From the NCBI GenBank assembly GCA_015066105.1, contig SVOY01000001.1, positions 186,001 through 250,000 on the forward strand: a stretch of 64,000 bases of DNA, written 5' to 3'. Positions within the stretch are counted from its first letter, which is position 1. Each line of letters starts with the position of its first letter. The DNA comes from Oscillospiraceae bacterium. Lineage in GTDB: Bacteria > Bacillota > Clostridia > Oscillospirales > Acutalibacteraceae. The notes under the pieces were generated by a model. That model ran no database searches and was not told the DNA's origin. It worked only from the letters and a program-made list of their open reading frames with translations. Shown here piece after piece: positions 1 to 7,228 of this stretch. The position numbers and the translations under genes are program-made.

Positions 1-341
1 ATGCCGAAAATCATATAGAGCTTTTTCAAGCCTAAATTTCTGTATTTTTCAAGCATTGAAATGCCGTAGAAGATATGCCTTGCGCAAAGCACAAAGGTGA
101 TGATGAAGCTGTGCAAGGGTGAAAAGGCACCGGTCAGAAGCTCAACGGCAACAATCTGCACCGAGCCGCCGAAAACAAGGGCACTCATCATTGTTGTAAA
201 AAGGGGCGAAAAGCCGTTTACACTCATCAGTATGCCGTAGGCAAGGCCTAAAAAGCCGTAGCCCGCAAGAATGGGCAGAGAATGGGGGAGTGCCACGTAG
301 GCGGCACGTTTGAGAACCTTGCTTTTTTCTTTCAGCTTCAA
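1..341 (-). CDS. azlC: AzlC-type branched-chain amino acid exporter subunit, partial
   Basis: The reverse strand encodes the first ~113 residues of a membrane protein; the rest lies outside the window. The start is a TTG at 339-341 preceded by AAGGA at 351-355 with 9 nt spacing. After a basic N-terminus the translation shows an AzlC-like pattern: ALPHSLPILAGYGFLGLAYG, then MMSALVFGGSVQIVAVELL, then TFVLCARHIFYGISM, which matches the family's small-residue-rich first helices and conserved R-H motif. AzlC works with the small AzlD to export branched-chain amino acids. A sigma-A promoter (TTTACT-17-TATAAT) lies just upstream. azlD would be expected beyond the left edge but cannot be seen. Confidence 0.82.
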   Translation of the reverse strand, partial: MKLKEKSKVLKRAAYVALPHSLPILAGYGFLGLAYGILMSVNGFSPLFTTMMSALVFGGSVQIVAVELLTGAFSPLHSFIITFVLCARHIFYGISMLEKYRNLGLKKLYMIFG

Positions 342-380
342 TTTTTTCACTCCTTGCTAAAGCTTATCGGGTACCCTTGA

Positions 381-409
381 ATTATAACAAGGCAAAGGTG
401 AAAAGTAAA
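381..409 (-). promoter_or_regulatory. Predicted sigma-A promoter of the azlC-type gene
   Basis: On the minus strand TTTACT (404-409) and TATAAT (381-386) are separated by 17 bp, about 40 bp upstream of the TTG start. Confidence 0.6.
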
Positions 410-578
410 CCGCAAAAAGGAATATACAGTAAAAAAAAGAAAAAAACTGCAACAAAAGGCTCTGCTCAATTCTGTGATAAATTGCAGAAAAAATTTTAAT
501 TGACGGCGATTTTTACGAAAAAACGCAGTAATAAGGGAAAAAAGAGATAAAAAGTTTATAAAAAAATTGAAAATACCA

Positions 579-607
579 TTGTGTTATTGATAAAAATAGG
601 ATATAAT
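579..607 (+). promoter_or_regulatory. Predicted sigma-A promoter of ireB
   Basis: TTGTGT at 579-584 and a perfect TATAAT at 602-607 have 17-bp spacing, 43 bp before the ireB start. Confidence 0.6.
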
Positions 608-650
608 GAAACATATTCAATTTTTTCTCAGTTGACAAGGAGGGCTTGTT

Positions 651-896
651 ATGAGTGACCAGACAATACAATTCAGACTTAAGGCAGAAACTCCCGAGGA
701 CATCAAAGAGGTTCTTACCCAGGTTTACGAGGCTCTTACCGTAAAGGGCTACAATCCCGTAAATCAGATAGTCGGCTACATTCTGTCCGAGGACCCCACT
801 TATATCACTACCTATAATAATGCCCGCAGTCTTATAAGAAGACTTGACAGAGACGAGCTTTTGCAGGAGCTTGTCAGAAGCTATCTGAGTAAATAA
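651..896 (+). CDS. ireB: IreB family regulatory phosphoprotein (UPF0297)
   Basis: An 81-residue protein matching the whole length of the IreB/UPF0297 family, with the characteristic TIQFRL start, the [21 protein letters not shown] core and the basic [17 protein letters not shown] tail. In Enterococcus, IreB is phosphorylated by the PASTA kinase IreK and modulates cephalosporin resistance; that role is from the family, not visible here. The ribosome binding site AAGGAGG lies 638-644. In many Firmicutes the next gene is ruvX (Holliday junction resolvase-like) followed by a DUF1292 gene; here a different small gene follows. Confidence 0.92.
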   Translation: MSDQTIQFRLKAETPEDIKEVLTQVYEALTVKGYNPVNQIVGYILSEDPTYITTYNNARSLIRRLDRDELLQELVRSYLSK

Positions 897-911
897 TCCG
901 GAGGTAAAACA

Positions 912-1205
912 ATGGCAGCTAAAAAGAAGGCAGAATTTCTGACATATAAAGATAAGCCCCTTGTAAGAAAGGGCAACACCCTTTACTACGGTAATATGAG
1001 TGACAAGTTTGTTATTATGTTTCAGATTTTAAGCACAAAGGACGTTGACGGACTCCAGGTTGCAGACCGTGTTTCCGTTCAGCTTATCAACACAGACCCC
1101 GATGTAAGACCCCACGACAGAATTGCACAGAAGACTGAGAAGAAGGGCCTTTACAACGCAATGGACATCGGCAAAATCTGGCTTGAAAGAGCACTTGCAG
1201 AATAA
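912..1205 (+). CDS. Conserved small protein of unknown function
   Basis: A 97-residue soluble protein 15 bp downstream of ireB, with its own GGAGG site at 900-904, so very likely in the same operon. It begins with a lysine-rich MAAKKKAEF and contains a compact pattern LVRKGNTLYYGNMSDKFVI followed by a VSVQLINTD segment. I recall similar short proteins in other Clostridia but cannot name a family. There is no signal peptide, membrane helix or recognisable catalytic motif. Its position suggests a housekeeping role, but no function is assigned. Confidence 0.75.
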   Translation: MAAKKKAEFLTYKDKPLVRKGNTLYYGNMSDKFVIMFQILSTKDVDGLQVADRVSVQLINTDPDVRPHDRIAQKTEKKGLYNAMDIGKIWLERALAE

Positions 1206-1267
1206 TCACAGAAAAGGACGGGCGGCGGCATAAGCTGTCGCTTTGTTTTTGAAAAAACCGAAAATCA

Positions 1268-1344
1268 CCGCTCATGGCGCAGCTGGATAACGCAGCAGAT
1301 TCCGATTCTGAAGAACGGGGGTTCGAATCCCTCTGGGCGGGCCA
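1268..1344 (+). tRNA. tRNA-Arg (anticodon CCG)
   Basis: A complete cloverleaf can be folded: acceptor 1268-1274 pairs with 1334-1340, D-arm with the AGCTGGATA loop, anticodon stem 1295-1299/1307-1311 with the loop TTCCGAT (CCG at 1302-1304), a 5-nt variable loop, and a T-arm with GGTTCGAATCC. CCA is encoded (1342-1344). The outermost anticodon-stem pair is G-A, a mild irregularity. It reads CGG arginine codons. Confidence 0.95.
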
Positions 1345-1385
1345 AAAATCGACGAATTTCGACAGAAGTTCGTCGATTTTACTTT
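1345..1385 (+). terminator. Terminator-like hairpin after tRNA-Arg
   Basis: AAAATCGACGAA (1345-1356) and TTCGTCGATTTT (1369-1380) form a perfect 12-bp stem with a 12-nt loop, followed by ACTTTTTG. The GC content is low but the position directly after CCA fits a terminator. Confidence 0.6.
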
Positions 1386-1388
1386 TTG

Positions 1389-1462
1389 CCTATTCACTAT
1401 TCACTCTTCACTAACATTCGTGTCGATTTTTGGAAAGTAAGAAGTAAGAGTGAATAAGTGAT
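1389..1462. repeat. Short heptamer-type repeats
   Basis: Positions 1389-1415 read on the minus strand as AGTGAAG, AGTGAAT, AGTGAAT units, and 1435-1462 carries AGTAAG/AGTGAAT-like units on the plus strand. They belong to the same style of 7-nt arrays found after several stop codons elsewhere in the window. Confidence 0.5.
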
Positions 1463-1558
1463 GGCGGGACACCCCCCCACCTGATTGTACTTTCAGATGG
1501 TGTGTGATATAATTATCTCAACAAAAAATTTTGACAGATACTGCAATATGCCTTTCTG

Positions 1559-1697
1559 AAACAGCACTTTTTTGCTCATCTGTGTAAACTTTTTCATAAT
1601 ATTTACCTGCTTAAAATTTGTACCGGTAATGAGCGGATTACCCATTATAATCGTACAATATTTTAAGAAGCAAGTGAACGGGTAGAAAGTGCTGTTT
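1559..1697. repeat. 139-bp element with 12-bp perfect terminal inverted repeats
   Basis: AAACAGCACTTT (1559-1570) is exactly complementary to AAAGTGCTGTTT (1686-1697). Inside, GGTAAT/ATTACC and an imperfect CTTAAAAT-TTGTAC / GTACAATATTTTAAG pair also fold back, so nearly the whole element can form one long imperfect hairpin. It codes for nothing visible. It could be a MITE remnant or a structured RNA; no clear target-site duplication was found. Confidence 0.5.
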
Positions 1698-1801
1698 TAT
1701 TATTTTATATAATTTTCTTTACGATATAACCATATTAACCTTATAATTTGTGGTTAAATCACGTGCTCGATCTTATTAACATTTTCTATAATAATAAGAA
1801 A

Positions 1802-1843
1802 TGTGATGTCATCACAGAACGGTGCCGAAAGCTGTGATATAAT
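1802..1843 (+). promoter_or_regulatory. Crp/Fnr-type operator and -10 box of the thiol operon
   Basis: TGTGATG-T-CATCACA (1802-1816) is a perfect inverted repeat with Crp/Fnr half-sites. A TATAAT follows at 1838-1843, giving a transcription start near 1850, so the operator centre (1809) lies at about -41. This is the class II activator position. No good -35 box is present, which fits activator dependence. Confidence 0.7.
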
Positions 1844-1874
1844 GAGGCCACAAAGAAAAAAGGAGGACGTGAAT

Positions 1875-2180
1875 ATGTCTGCTATCAACATCAATAAAAA
1901 CAATTTTCAAAGTGAAGTATTAAATTCCGAAAAGAAAGTCCTTCTGGACTTTTGGGCTCCTTGGTGCGGCCCCTGCCGTATGGTGGTACCGATTGTGGAG
2001 GAAATTGCCGATGAGCGCCCCGATATCAAGGTCGGAAAGATCAACGTAGATGAAGAAGCGGAGTTGGCAAGCCAGTTCGGCATTATGAGCATACCGACAC
2101 TGGTGGTAATTGAAAACGGCAAGATTGTAAATCAAACAATGGGAGCAAAACCGAAGGATGAAATTCTCGCTATGCTGTAA
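1875..2180 (+). CDS. trxA: Thioredoxin
   Basis: A 101-residue thioredoxin with the classic FWAPWCGPC active site (Cys31 and Cys34), the conserved cis-proline in SIPTL and the INVDEE segment. It reduces disulfides in the cytoplasm. The ATG at 1875 is chosen because AGGAGG sits at 1861-1866; an upstream in-frame ATG at 1803 falls inside the operator and before the predicted transcript start. It is the first gene of a three-gene operon with a rhodanese (12-bp gap) and a CoA-disulfide reductase, suggesting that it supplies or removes electrons for sulfane-sulfur handling rather than being the general thioredoxin. Confidence 0.93.
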   Translation: MSAININKNNFQSEVLNSEKKVLLDFWAPWCGPCRMVVPIVEEIADERPDIKVGKINVDEEAELASQFGIMSIPTLVVIENGKIVNQTMGAKPKDEILAML

Positions 2181-2192
2181 GGAGATGGAAAA

Positions 2193-2513
2193 ATGGGATT
2201 CTTTGATTTTTTCAGACAACCCGATGTAAATCAGGGTGTAAATAATTATAAAAACACTCCCGGTGCTGTTTTGCTTGACGTGCGCACTCCGCAGGAATAT
2301 AGCGAAGGGCATATCCCGGGAAGCAAGAATGTTCCGCTGCAAAGTCTTGACAAGATAAGAAGCATAGTGGAAAATAAAGATACAGAGTTGTTTGTATATT
2401 GCTACTCCGGTGCCAGAAGCCGTCAGGCTGTGGCGGCACTCGGACAGATGGGATATACCAAGGTCAATAACATCGGCGGTATATCTTCTTATCACGGAAA
2501 GGTGGAACGGTAA
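2193..2513 (+). CDS. Single-domain rhodanese
   Basis: A 106-residue rhodanese-like sulfurtransferase. The LLDVRTPQEYSEGHIPGSKNVPL segment and the active-site loop CYSGARS (Cys70) are intact, so it should carry a persulfide on Cys70. There is no signal peptide, hence cytosolic. It stands between thioredoxin and the CoADR-rhodanese fusion with gaps of 12 and 2 bp, so it is co-transcribed. The likely job is to pass sulfane sulfur to or from CoA or thioredoxin; the true sulfur donor cannot be told from the sequence. Confidence 0.93.
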   Translation: MGFFDFFRQPDVNQGVNNYKNTPGAVLLDVRTPQEYSEGHIPGSKNVPLQSLDKIRSIVENKDTELFVYCYSGARSRQAVAALGQMGYTKVNNIGGISSYHGKVER

Positions 2514-2515
2514 TT

Positions 2516-4207
2516 ATGAAGGTTGTTATTGTAGGCGGTGTGGCAGGCGGAGCAACTGCCGCCGCACGTATCCGAAGGCTTGATGAAAAGGCACAGATCG
2601 TAGTGTTTGAGCGCTCGGGATATATTTCCTACGCCAACTGCGGACTGCCGTACTATATCGGGGATGTGATCACCGATGCTGAGGAACTGACACTTCAGTC
2701 TCCCGAAAGCTTTTATTCTCGATTTCGTGTGGATATGAGGGTTCATCACGAGGTTACGGAAATTCATCCCGAAAAAAAGACGGTATCGGTTAAGAATTTG
2801 AAAACGGGTGAAGAATTTGAAGAAAGCTATGATAAGCTCATTCTTTCTCCCGGTGCAAAGCCGACACAACCCCGTTTTTTCGGTGCAGACCTTGACAAAG
2901 TGTTTACTCTTCGCACCGTGGAGGATACTCTTCGGATCAAGAATTATATAAATGAAAATCATCCCAAATCAGCGGTACTGGCAGGTGGCGGCTTTATCGG
3001 CCTTGAGCTTGCGGAAAACCTGCGTGAGTTGGGAATGGATGTTACCGTCGTTGAATACGCGAAGCAACTGATGAGTCCCTTTGACTCGGATATGGCAGCT
3101 TTCATCCATAATGAGATGAGAAAGCACGGCGTAAAGCTTGTTCTCGGGCGTGCGGTGGAGGGCATTGAAGAAAAAGACGGAGGCGTTAAGGTGCTGCTGA
3201 AGGATGATGTGCCTCTTCACGCTGATATGGTAGTGCTCGCCATCGGTGTAACGCCCGATACGTCTCTTGCTAAGGAAGCAGGCCTTGAACTCGGCATCAA
3301 GGGTGCGATCGTCGTCAACGACCGTATGGAGACCTCGGTTCCCGATATTTACGCCGCAGGCGACGCAGTACAGGTGAAAAACTTCGTTACGGGCGAGGAT
3401 GCGCTGATCTCCCTTGCAGGCCCTGCCAATAAACAGGGACGCATTATCGCGGATAATATCTGCGGTCTTGACAGCCGATATAAAGGTTCTCAGGGCAGCT
3501 CGGTCATTAAGGTTTTTGATATGACGGCGGCCCTCACCGGCATCAATGAGCGAACTGCAAAGGCGACGGGGATTGATGCAGATACGGTTATCCTTTCGCC
3601 CATGAGTCACGCAGGTTACTATCCCGGCGGTAAGGTAATGACCGTGAAGGTCGTTTTTGAAAAAGGCACCTACCGTTTGCTTGGCGCACAGATCGTCGGA
3701 TACGATGGCGTGGACAAGCGTATTGACGTGCTTGCTACTGCCATTCGTGCAGGGTTGAAGGCAACCGACCTGAAGGATCTTGACCTTGCGTATGCGCCGC
3801 CTTATTCCTCTGCCAAGGATCCTGTGAATATGGCAGGATTTATGATTGATAACATTGCAAAGGGCGTGCTCAAGCAATGGCATCTTGAGGATGCAGACAA
3901 ACTGCCCTGTGACGGAAGTGTAACTCTGCTTGATACAAGAACTGTTGGTGAGTACACGCAAGGTCATATTGAAGGCTTTAAGAATATCCCTGTTGATGAG
4001 CTGAGAGAACGGCTTGACGAGGTGGAAAAAGGCAAGTCCGTATACGTGATCTGTCAAAGCGGTCTGCGAAGCTACATCGCAAGCCGTATTTTGGAAGGTA
4101 ACGGCTATACTGCATATAACTTTGCCGGAGGCTTTCGCTTCTTTGACGCGGTAATGAACGACCGCGCGCTGATCGAGTGTGCCACTGCCTGCGGCAGGGA
4201 TAACTGA
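2516..4207 (+). CDS. cdr: CoA-disulfide reductase with C-terminal rhodanese domain
   Basis: A 563-residue flavoprotein. The N-terminus VVIVGGVAGGATAAARIRR is an FAD-binding motif; SYANCGLPY supplies the single redox Cys42 typical of CoADR/Nox/persulfide reductases; AGGGFIGLELAE binds NAD(P)H; IYAAGDA is the second FAD motif. From about residue 470 a rhodanese domain follows with the active loop CQSGLRS (Cys513). Such fusions reduce CoA disulfide, CoA-persulfide or polysulfide. The start ATG is 2 bp after the rhodanese stop, so translation is probably coupled. Codons such as ATC, CTG and CGC look more frequent than in neighbouring genes, which may indicate transfer; this is an impression, not a count. 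Confidence 0.93.
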   Translation: MKVVIVGGVAGGATAAARIRRLDEKAQIVVFERSGYISYANCGLPYYIGDVITDAEELTLQSPESFYSRFRVDMRVHHEVTEIHPEKKTVSVKNLKTGEEFEESYDKLILSPGAKPTQPRFFGADLDKVFTLRTVEDTLRIKNYINENHPKSAVLAGGGFIGLELAENLRELGMDVTVVEYAKQLMSPFDSDMAAFIHNEMRKHGVKLVLGRAVEGIEEKDGGVKVLLKDDVPLHADMVVLAIGVTPDTSLAKEAGLELGIKGAIVVNDRMETSVPDIYAAGDAVQVKNFVTGEDALISLAGPANKQGRIIADNICGLDSRYKGSQGSSVIKVFDMTAALTGINERTAKATGIDADTVILSPMSHAGYYPGGKVMTVKVVFEKGTYRLLGAQIVGYDGVDKRIDVLATAIRAGLKATDLKDLDLAYAPPYSSAKDPVNMAGFMIDNIAKGVLKQWHLEDADKLPCDGSVTLLDTRTVGEYTQGHIEGFKNIPVDELRERLDEVEKGKSVYVICQSGLRSYIASRILEGNGYTAYNFAGGFRFFDAVMNDRALIECATACGRDN

Positions 4208-4218
4208 TTAAAAAGCAA

Positions 4219-4250
4219 ATGTCCGCCGTGCGTTTTGCATCGGCGGACAT
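4219..4250 (-). terminator. Terminator between the convergent thiol operon and regulator
   Basis: ATGTCCGCCG (4219-4228) and CGGCGGACAT (4241-4250) form a perfect 10-bp GC-rich stem. A T-rich tract follows only in the minus direction (TTGCTTTTTAATC), so it mainly ends the Crp/Fnr transcript. Confidence 0.8.
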
Positions 4251-4253
4251 CGG

Positions 4254-4913
4254 TTATTGGTCACTTAGTTCTTCTAATCCGGGTTTGTCGGTAAGTTCAA
4301 TTGTACCGCGGGAGAGCTTGACCATGCCTTCGTTCTGGAAATATTTAAGCATTCGGGTGATGACCTCGCGGTGAGAGCCAAGGTGACTCGCAATGGTCTC
4401 ATGTGTTATTTTCAGCGTGTCGCTGTCCTCGATAGCGGATTCTTCCAAAAGGAAGGCGGCAACGCGTTTGTCAAGGCTCTTCCACATAATCTGTTCAATA
4501 AGCCACATCACATCGGAAAAGCGGGTGGCCATCAGTTCATTTGTGTAGTTCGCTACGGGTGCGGACTCGGCCATAATATTCTGATAGACCTCTACCGGAA
4601 TGATCCAAAGGTCAGTGTCCTTTTCGGCCTCAATGGTGATGTCAAACTGAATAGAGCGCATCATACAGGACGCGGAAAACAGACACATATCCCGATCAAA
4701 CAGACGGTAAATGGTGATTTCCCGTCCTTCATCGGAGAAAATATAAGCGCGAAGCTGACCGGACTTTACCAGCAATAGCCCTGTGCAGTCATCTCCGCCG
4801 TTGTGGATCACCGTTCCTTTTTTTACCGTGCGGGTGATCAATGAACTGAGTATATGTCCTTGGTGAACAGAGTTTAATTTATTCCATATGGGGAAATAGT
4901 TTTGAAATTCCAT
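4254..4913 (-). CDS. Crp/Fnr family transcriptional regulator
   Basis: A 219-residue regulator: N-terminal cyclic-nucleotide-binding-like beta-barrel (about residues 15-120, with VKSGQLRAYIFSDEGREITIYRL), a dimer helix, then a winged helix with ASHLGSHREVITRMLKYF. The recognition helix keeps the R-E-xxx-R residues that in Crp/Fnr proteins read TGTGA half-sites, which agrees with the TGTGATG palindrome before the thioredoxin gene. There is no N-terminal Fe-S cysteine cluster; cysteines at the DDC and MCLFSASC positions could sense thiol state (inference). I chose ATG 4913; an alternative ATG at 4922 adds three residues. It converges on the thiol operon. Confidence 0.9.
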   Translation of the reverse strand: MEFQNYFPIWNKLNSVHQGHILSSLITRTVKKGTVIHNGGDDCTGLLLVKSGQLRAYIFSDEGREITIYRLFDRDMCLFSASCMMRSIQFDITIEAEKDTDLWIIPVEVYQNIMAESAPVANYTNELMATRFSDVMWLIEQIMWKSLDKRVAAFLLEESAIEDSDTLKITHETIASHLGSHREVITRMLKYFQNEGMVKLSRGTIELTDKPGLEELSDQ

Positions 4914-5114
4914 ATAATCCATCCTACCCTTATCCGCTTGTAAGTGCGGAGCATATAAGGAATATGTTTTTAATTTATTATACACGATTTGCTCCGAAAA
5001 TTCAATACGAATATGATTGATTGTAATTTGGTAATAGATGTCTTTTAGATTCAAACCATAAAATTTGCAAATTAACGAACTATGGTTCAGAATTGGGTAG
5101 TAAGGCCAAAAATT

Positions 5115-5149
5115 AATAACGGTGCCGACAGGTGCCGTTATTGTTTTTT
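5115..5149 (+). terminator. Hairpin with T-run
   Basis: AATAACGG (5115-5122) pairs with CCGTTATT (5135-5142) and is followed by GTTTTTTC. No transcript obviously needs it on the plus strand, so it may be left over from a rearrangement. Confidence 0.45.
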
Positions 5150-5159
5150 CGTTAGGATA

Positions 5160-5370
5160 AACCGAAGGGATTCGAACAAGGAGGGAGCGAAGCGGAAGAA
5201 AACAGTCCGGTGGACTGTTTTCGCCGACGTGGCAACGAGCGAAGCGAGGCGATAGTGCGGCAGTACGGGACAAATTTCCTTCGTGCGGGCAAAAAAAGAC
5301 ATCGCTTATGTGTCTTTTTTATTCAATCCGAAGGATTGGTATGTAATCGCCGTCAGGCGTATGTAATCAG
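5160..5370. repeat. Palindromic intergenic repeat cluster
   Basis: It contains an 11-bp perfect hairpin (GAAAACAGTCC 5198-5208 with GGACTGTTTTC 5212-5222), GAGCGAAGCG-type repeats, and two small palindromes, CAATCC-GAA-GGATTG and CGCC-GTCA-GGCG, each followed by GTATGTAAT. From memory, closely similar strings recur in gut Clostridia and are often misannotated as short proteins; I cannot verify this here. Confidence 0.55.
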
Positions 5371-5505
5371 TAAAGCTGTATATTGTCACTTGGTGGATCC
5401 CTCATTCGAATTGATTATATGCTTTTTTACGTAGGAATTACATACAAAGCTTTGATATAAATATTCACATTCAACTATATAAATAATATTTAATTATTAC
5501 TTTTA

Positions 5506-5534
5506 TTTACAATTATTGTTTCTTATGTTATTAT
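5506..5534 (+). promoter_or_regulatory. Predicted sigma-A promoter
   Basis: TTTACA (5506-5511) and TATTAT (5529-5534) are spaced by 17 bp, 33 bp before the lipase-like gene. Confidence 0.5.
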
Positions 5535-5566
5535 AAATACAAATATTTTTAGAAAGGAAGAATACA

Positions 5567-7228
5567 ATGAAAAAATTTATTTCTTTGACGCTCGTTCTTG
5601 TTATGATTTTTGCGGTTATGGCACCCGTAATTTCGGTGTCTGCTGTAAATGAAAGAACTCCCATCGTTTACATCCGCGGTAACGGTGACGGACTTTATTA
5701 CCCTGACGGTACCCTCTGTGTAGCACAGTTTGAAGATCTTTCTCTGGATGGTGAAGGCGGCATTGACAAGGATACCATCGTTGAAACTGCAGTAAATATC
5801 CTCAAACCTTTCGTTTTAGAAGGTATGCTCTTTGATAAATGGGATAACTACGGTAGAGCTGTCTATGAGGAGCTTAAGCCACTTTTCCCTGATGCAGGCC
5901 TTGACTATAACGGTAATCCCACAAAGGGCACAGGTGTTCATCCTCAGACCATGGCTAACTCAATATCAGCATCAAAATCAGCTTACAATTACAATGTAAA
6001 TGGTCAATATTCCTTTGCTTATGACTGGCGTCTTTCACCCTATGATCATGTAGATAGACTTCACGGGTATGTTCTTCAGGTGCTCCGTGTAACAGAGCAG
6101 GATCAGGTATCAATGTATTGCAGATGTATGGGCGGCAGCCTTCTTGCAGCATACCTCGAAAAATACGGACATCTCGGTCACATAAAGAATGTTATATTCT
6201 GTGATTCTCTTCAAAATGAATCAACTCTTTTCTCAAAGGCTTTCAGTGGTCAGATTGAATTTGATGCAAAGACTATTGAAAGATATGCAGGTCAGGTTGA
6301 CTTCTTAGGTAAAACAGGTGACGGTGTTGGCTTTGAGTTTACAGATGTCCTTTATGAAATCGTGTTCAAGACAATGGATTTCTTTAATCAGATAACTGTT
6401 ACAGATAAAGCTCTTGACGAAGTAGAAAAACTCTATGAAAGACTTGCTAAGGCTCTTATGCCCGCTCTTCTTCACGCTTTTGGTATGGCTACACAGGTCA
6501 ACTACTGGACTGAAGTCAACGAAAAAGATATGGATGCTGCTCTCAACCTTGTTTTCGGTGAAAAGGGCTCAGAGCTTCGCATGAAGTACGCAGGGCTCAT
6601 CGAAAAGATTCAGTATTACAGGGAACATGTTTCATCAGATCTTGATGGTTTCTACGATAAACTCGAAGAAAACGGTATTCACTACGGCTTTGTTGCTAAG
6701 TACGGATTTATGAACATGCCTATCCTTAAGGATGCCGACCTTCTCAGTGACTCACTTGTAAGCCTTACGCACTGTACTTTCGGTGCAACAACAGCTCCTG
6801 TAGGCAAAACTCTTTCAAAGGAATATCTTGCAGGTGTATCTGAAGAAAACCGTAAATACATTGCTCCCGATAAGCAGGTTGACCTCTCAACTTGCAGAGT
6901 ACCCGACCGAACATGGATACTTAAAAATGCTCACCATGATGTAATTGACTGTCTGGAGCCTGTTATCTGGGAGTTCCTTAACGGCACAAATGAAACAGTT
7001 GACACTGTAAAATCAGGCTCACAGTTTATGGTGTTCGATTACGAAACTCTTACTGCTTCAACAATGACAGAAGAAAATTGTGCAGATTATGAGTGGATAA
7101 CCCGTCCTGTTGAAACCCCCACAACAAAAACAAGACTGGTTTCATTTATGAGATTTTTCACAATGATTCTCAACTTCTTTACTAAACTCTTTAAGGGCGA
7201 ACTTGATTTTTCAAAAATTTTGGGTTAA
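5567..7228 (+). CDS. Secreted lipase/acyltransferase-like alpha/beta hydrolase, Cys in nucleophile position
   Basis: A 553-residue protein with a signal peptide (MKKFISLTLVLVMIFAVMA, cleavage near ISVSA). It resembles LCAT/PGAP1-type hydrolases and is clearly related to the protein at 43475-44953: shared landmarks are F-YDWR-SP, the nucleophile elbow, and a late WILKNAHHD segment with the probable catalytic His. In the elbow it has R-C-M-G-G (Cys187, codon TGT 6125-6127), where the relative has L-S-M-G-G. It therefore lacks the usual Ser. It may be a Cys hydrolase, inactive, or a binding protein. AGAAAGGAAG precedes the ATG. Base composition is more AT-rich than in the relative. Confidence 0.8.
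   Translation: MKKFISLTLVLVMIFAVMAPVISVSAVNERTPIVYIRGNGDGLYYPDGTLCVAQFEDLSLDGEGGIDKDTIVETAVNILKPFVLEGMLFDKWDNYGRAVYEELKPLFPDAGLDYNGNPTKGTGVHPQTMANSISASKSAYNYNVNGQYSFAYDWRLSPYDHVDRLHGYVLQVLRVTEQDQVSMYCRCMGGSLLAAYLEKYGHLGHIKNVIFCDSLQNESTLFSKAFSGQIEFDAKTIERYAGQVDFLGKTGDGVGFEFTDVLYEIVFKTMDFFNQITVTDKALDEVEKLYERLAKALMPALLHAFGMATQVNYWTEVNEKDMDAALNLVFGEKGSELRMKYAGLIEKIQYYREHVSSDLDGFYDKLEENGIHYGFVAKYGFMNMPILKDADLLSDSLVSLTHCTFGATTAPVGKTLSKEYLAGVSEENRKYIAPDKQVDLSTCRVPDRTWILKNAHHDVIDCLEPVIWEFLNGTNETVDTVKSGSQFMVFDYETLTASTMTEENCADYEWITRPVETPTTKTRLVSFMRFFTMILNFFTKLFKGELDFSKILG

Larger units (their letters stand above)
342..650. other. Divergent intergenic region
   Basis: This AT-rich 309-bp gap between two divergent genes holds a promoter for each side (381-409 minus, 579-607 plus). 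I see no ORF with a ribosome binding site and no strong hairpin in the middle part. Confidence 0.6.
1345..1874. other. 530-bp intergenic region before the thiol module
   Basis: Between tRNA-Arg and the thioredoxin gene there is no credible ORF. The region holds the tRNA terminator, heptamer-like repeats, a 139-bp long inverted-repeat element (1559-1697), and the promoter/operator of the thiol operon at 1802-1843. It is notably AT-rich from 1500 to 1800. Confidence 0.6.
4914..5566. other. 653-bp gene-free region rich in palindromic repeats
   Basis: The part next to the regulator is AT-rich. A hairpin AATAACGG/CCGTTATT with a T-run lies at 5115-5149. Positions 5160-5370 hold short palindromes. 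Positions 5440-5560 are AT-rich and contain the promoter of the downstream lipase-like gene. A 74-codon open frame at 5210-5434 runs through the repeats and has no ribosome binding site, so I do not call it a gene. Confidence 0.6.

Noticed and set aside
1087..1275. Minus-strand open frames overlapping real genes (for example 1087-1275, 2969-4057, 61714-62445)
   Set aside because: They lack ribosome binding sites and recognisable domains and lie opposite well-supported genes, so they are chance frames.
1803..1874. Longer thioredoxin start at 1803
   Set aside because: That ATG lies in the Crp-type operator and before the -10 box, whereas ATG 1875 has an ideal AGGAGG.
5167..5178. AGGGATTCGAAC, a match to the tRNA-Arg T-arm, as a possible att site bounding an island
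   Set aside because: The match is only 12 bp and inverted relative to the tRNA at 1268-1344. Integrative elements leave direct repeats of the tRNA 3' end, which are not present.
4914..5273. N-terminal extension of the Crp/Fnr protein (339 codons in the open frame)
   Set aside because: The extra ~120 residues have no domain character, cross the palindromic repeats, and would make the protein far longer than the family; ATG 4913 gives the usual length.
5210..5434. 74-codon open frame in the repeat cluster
   Set aside because: No ribosome binding site, and it is made of palindromic repeat units (GTATGTAAT spacers, GAGCGAAGCG). Similar strings recur as misannotated short proteins, so it is treated as repeat DNA.
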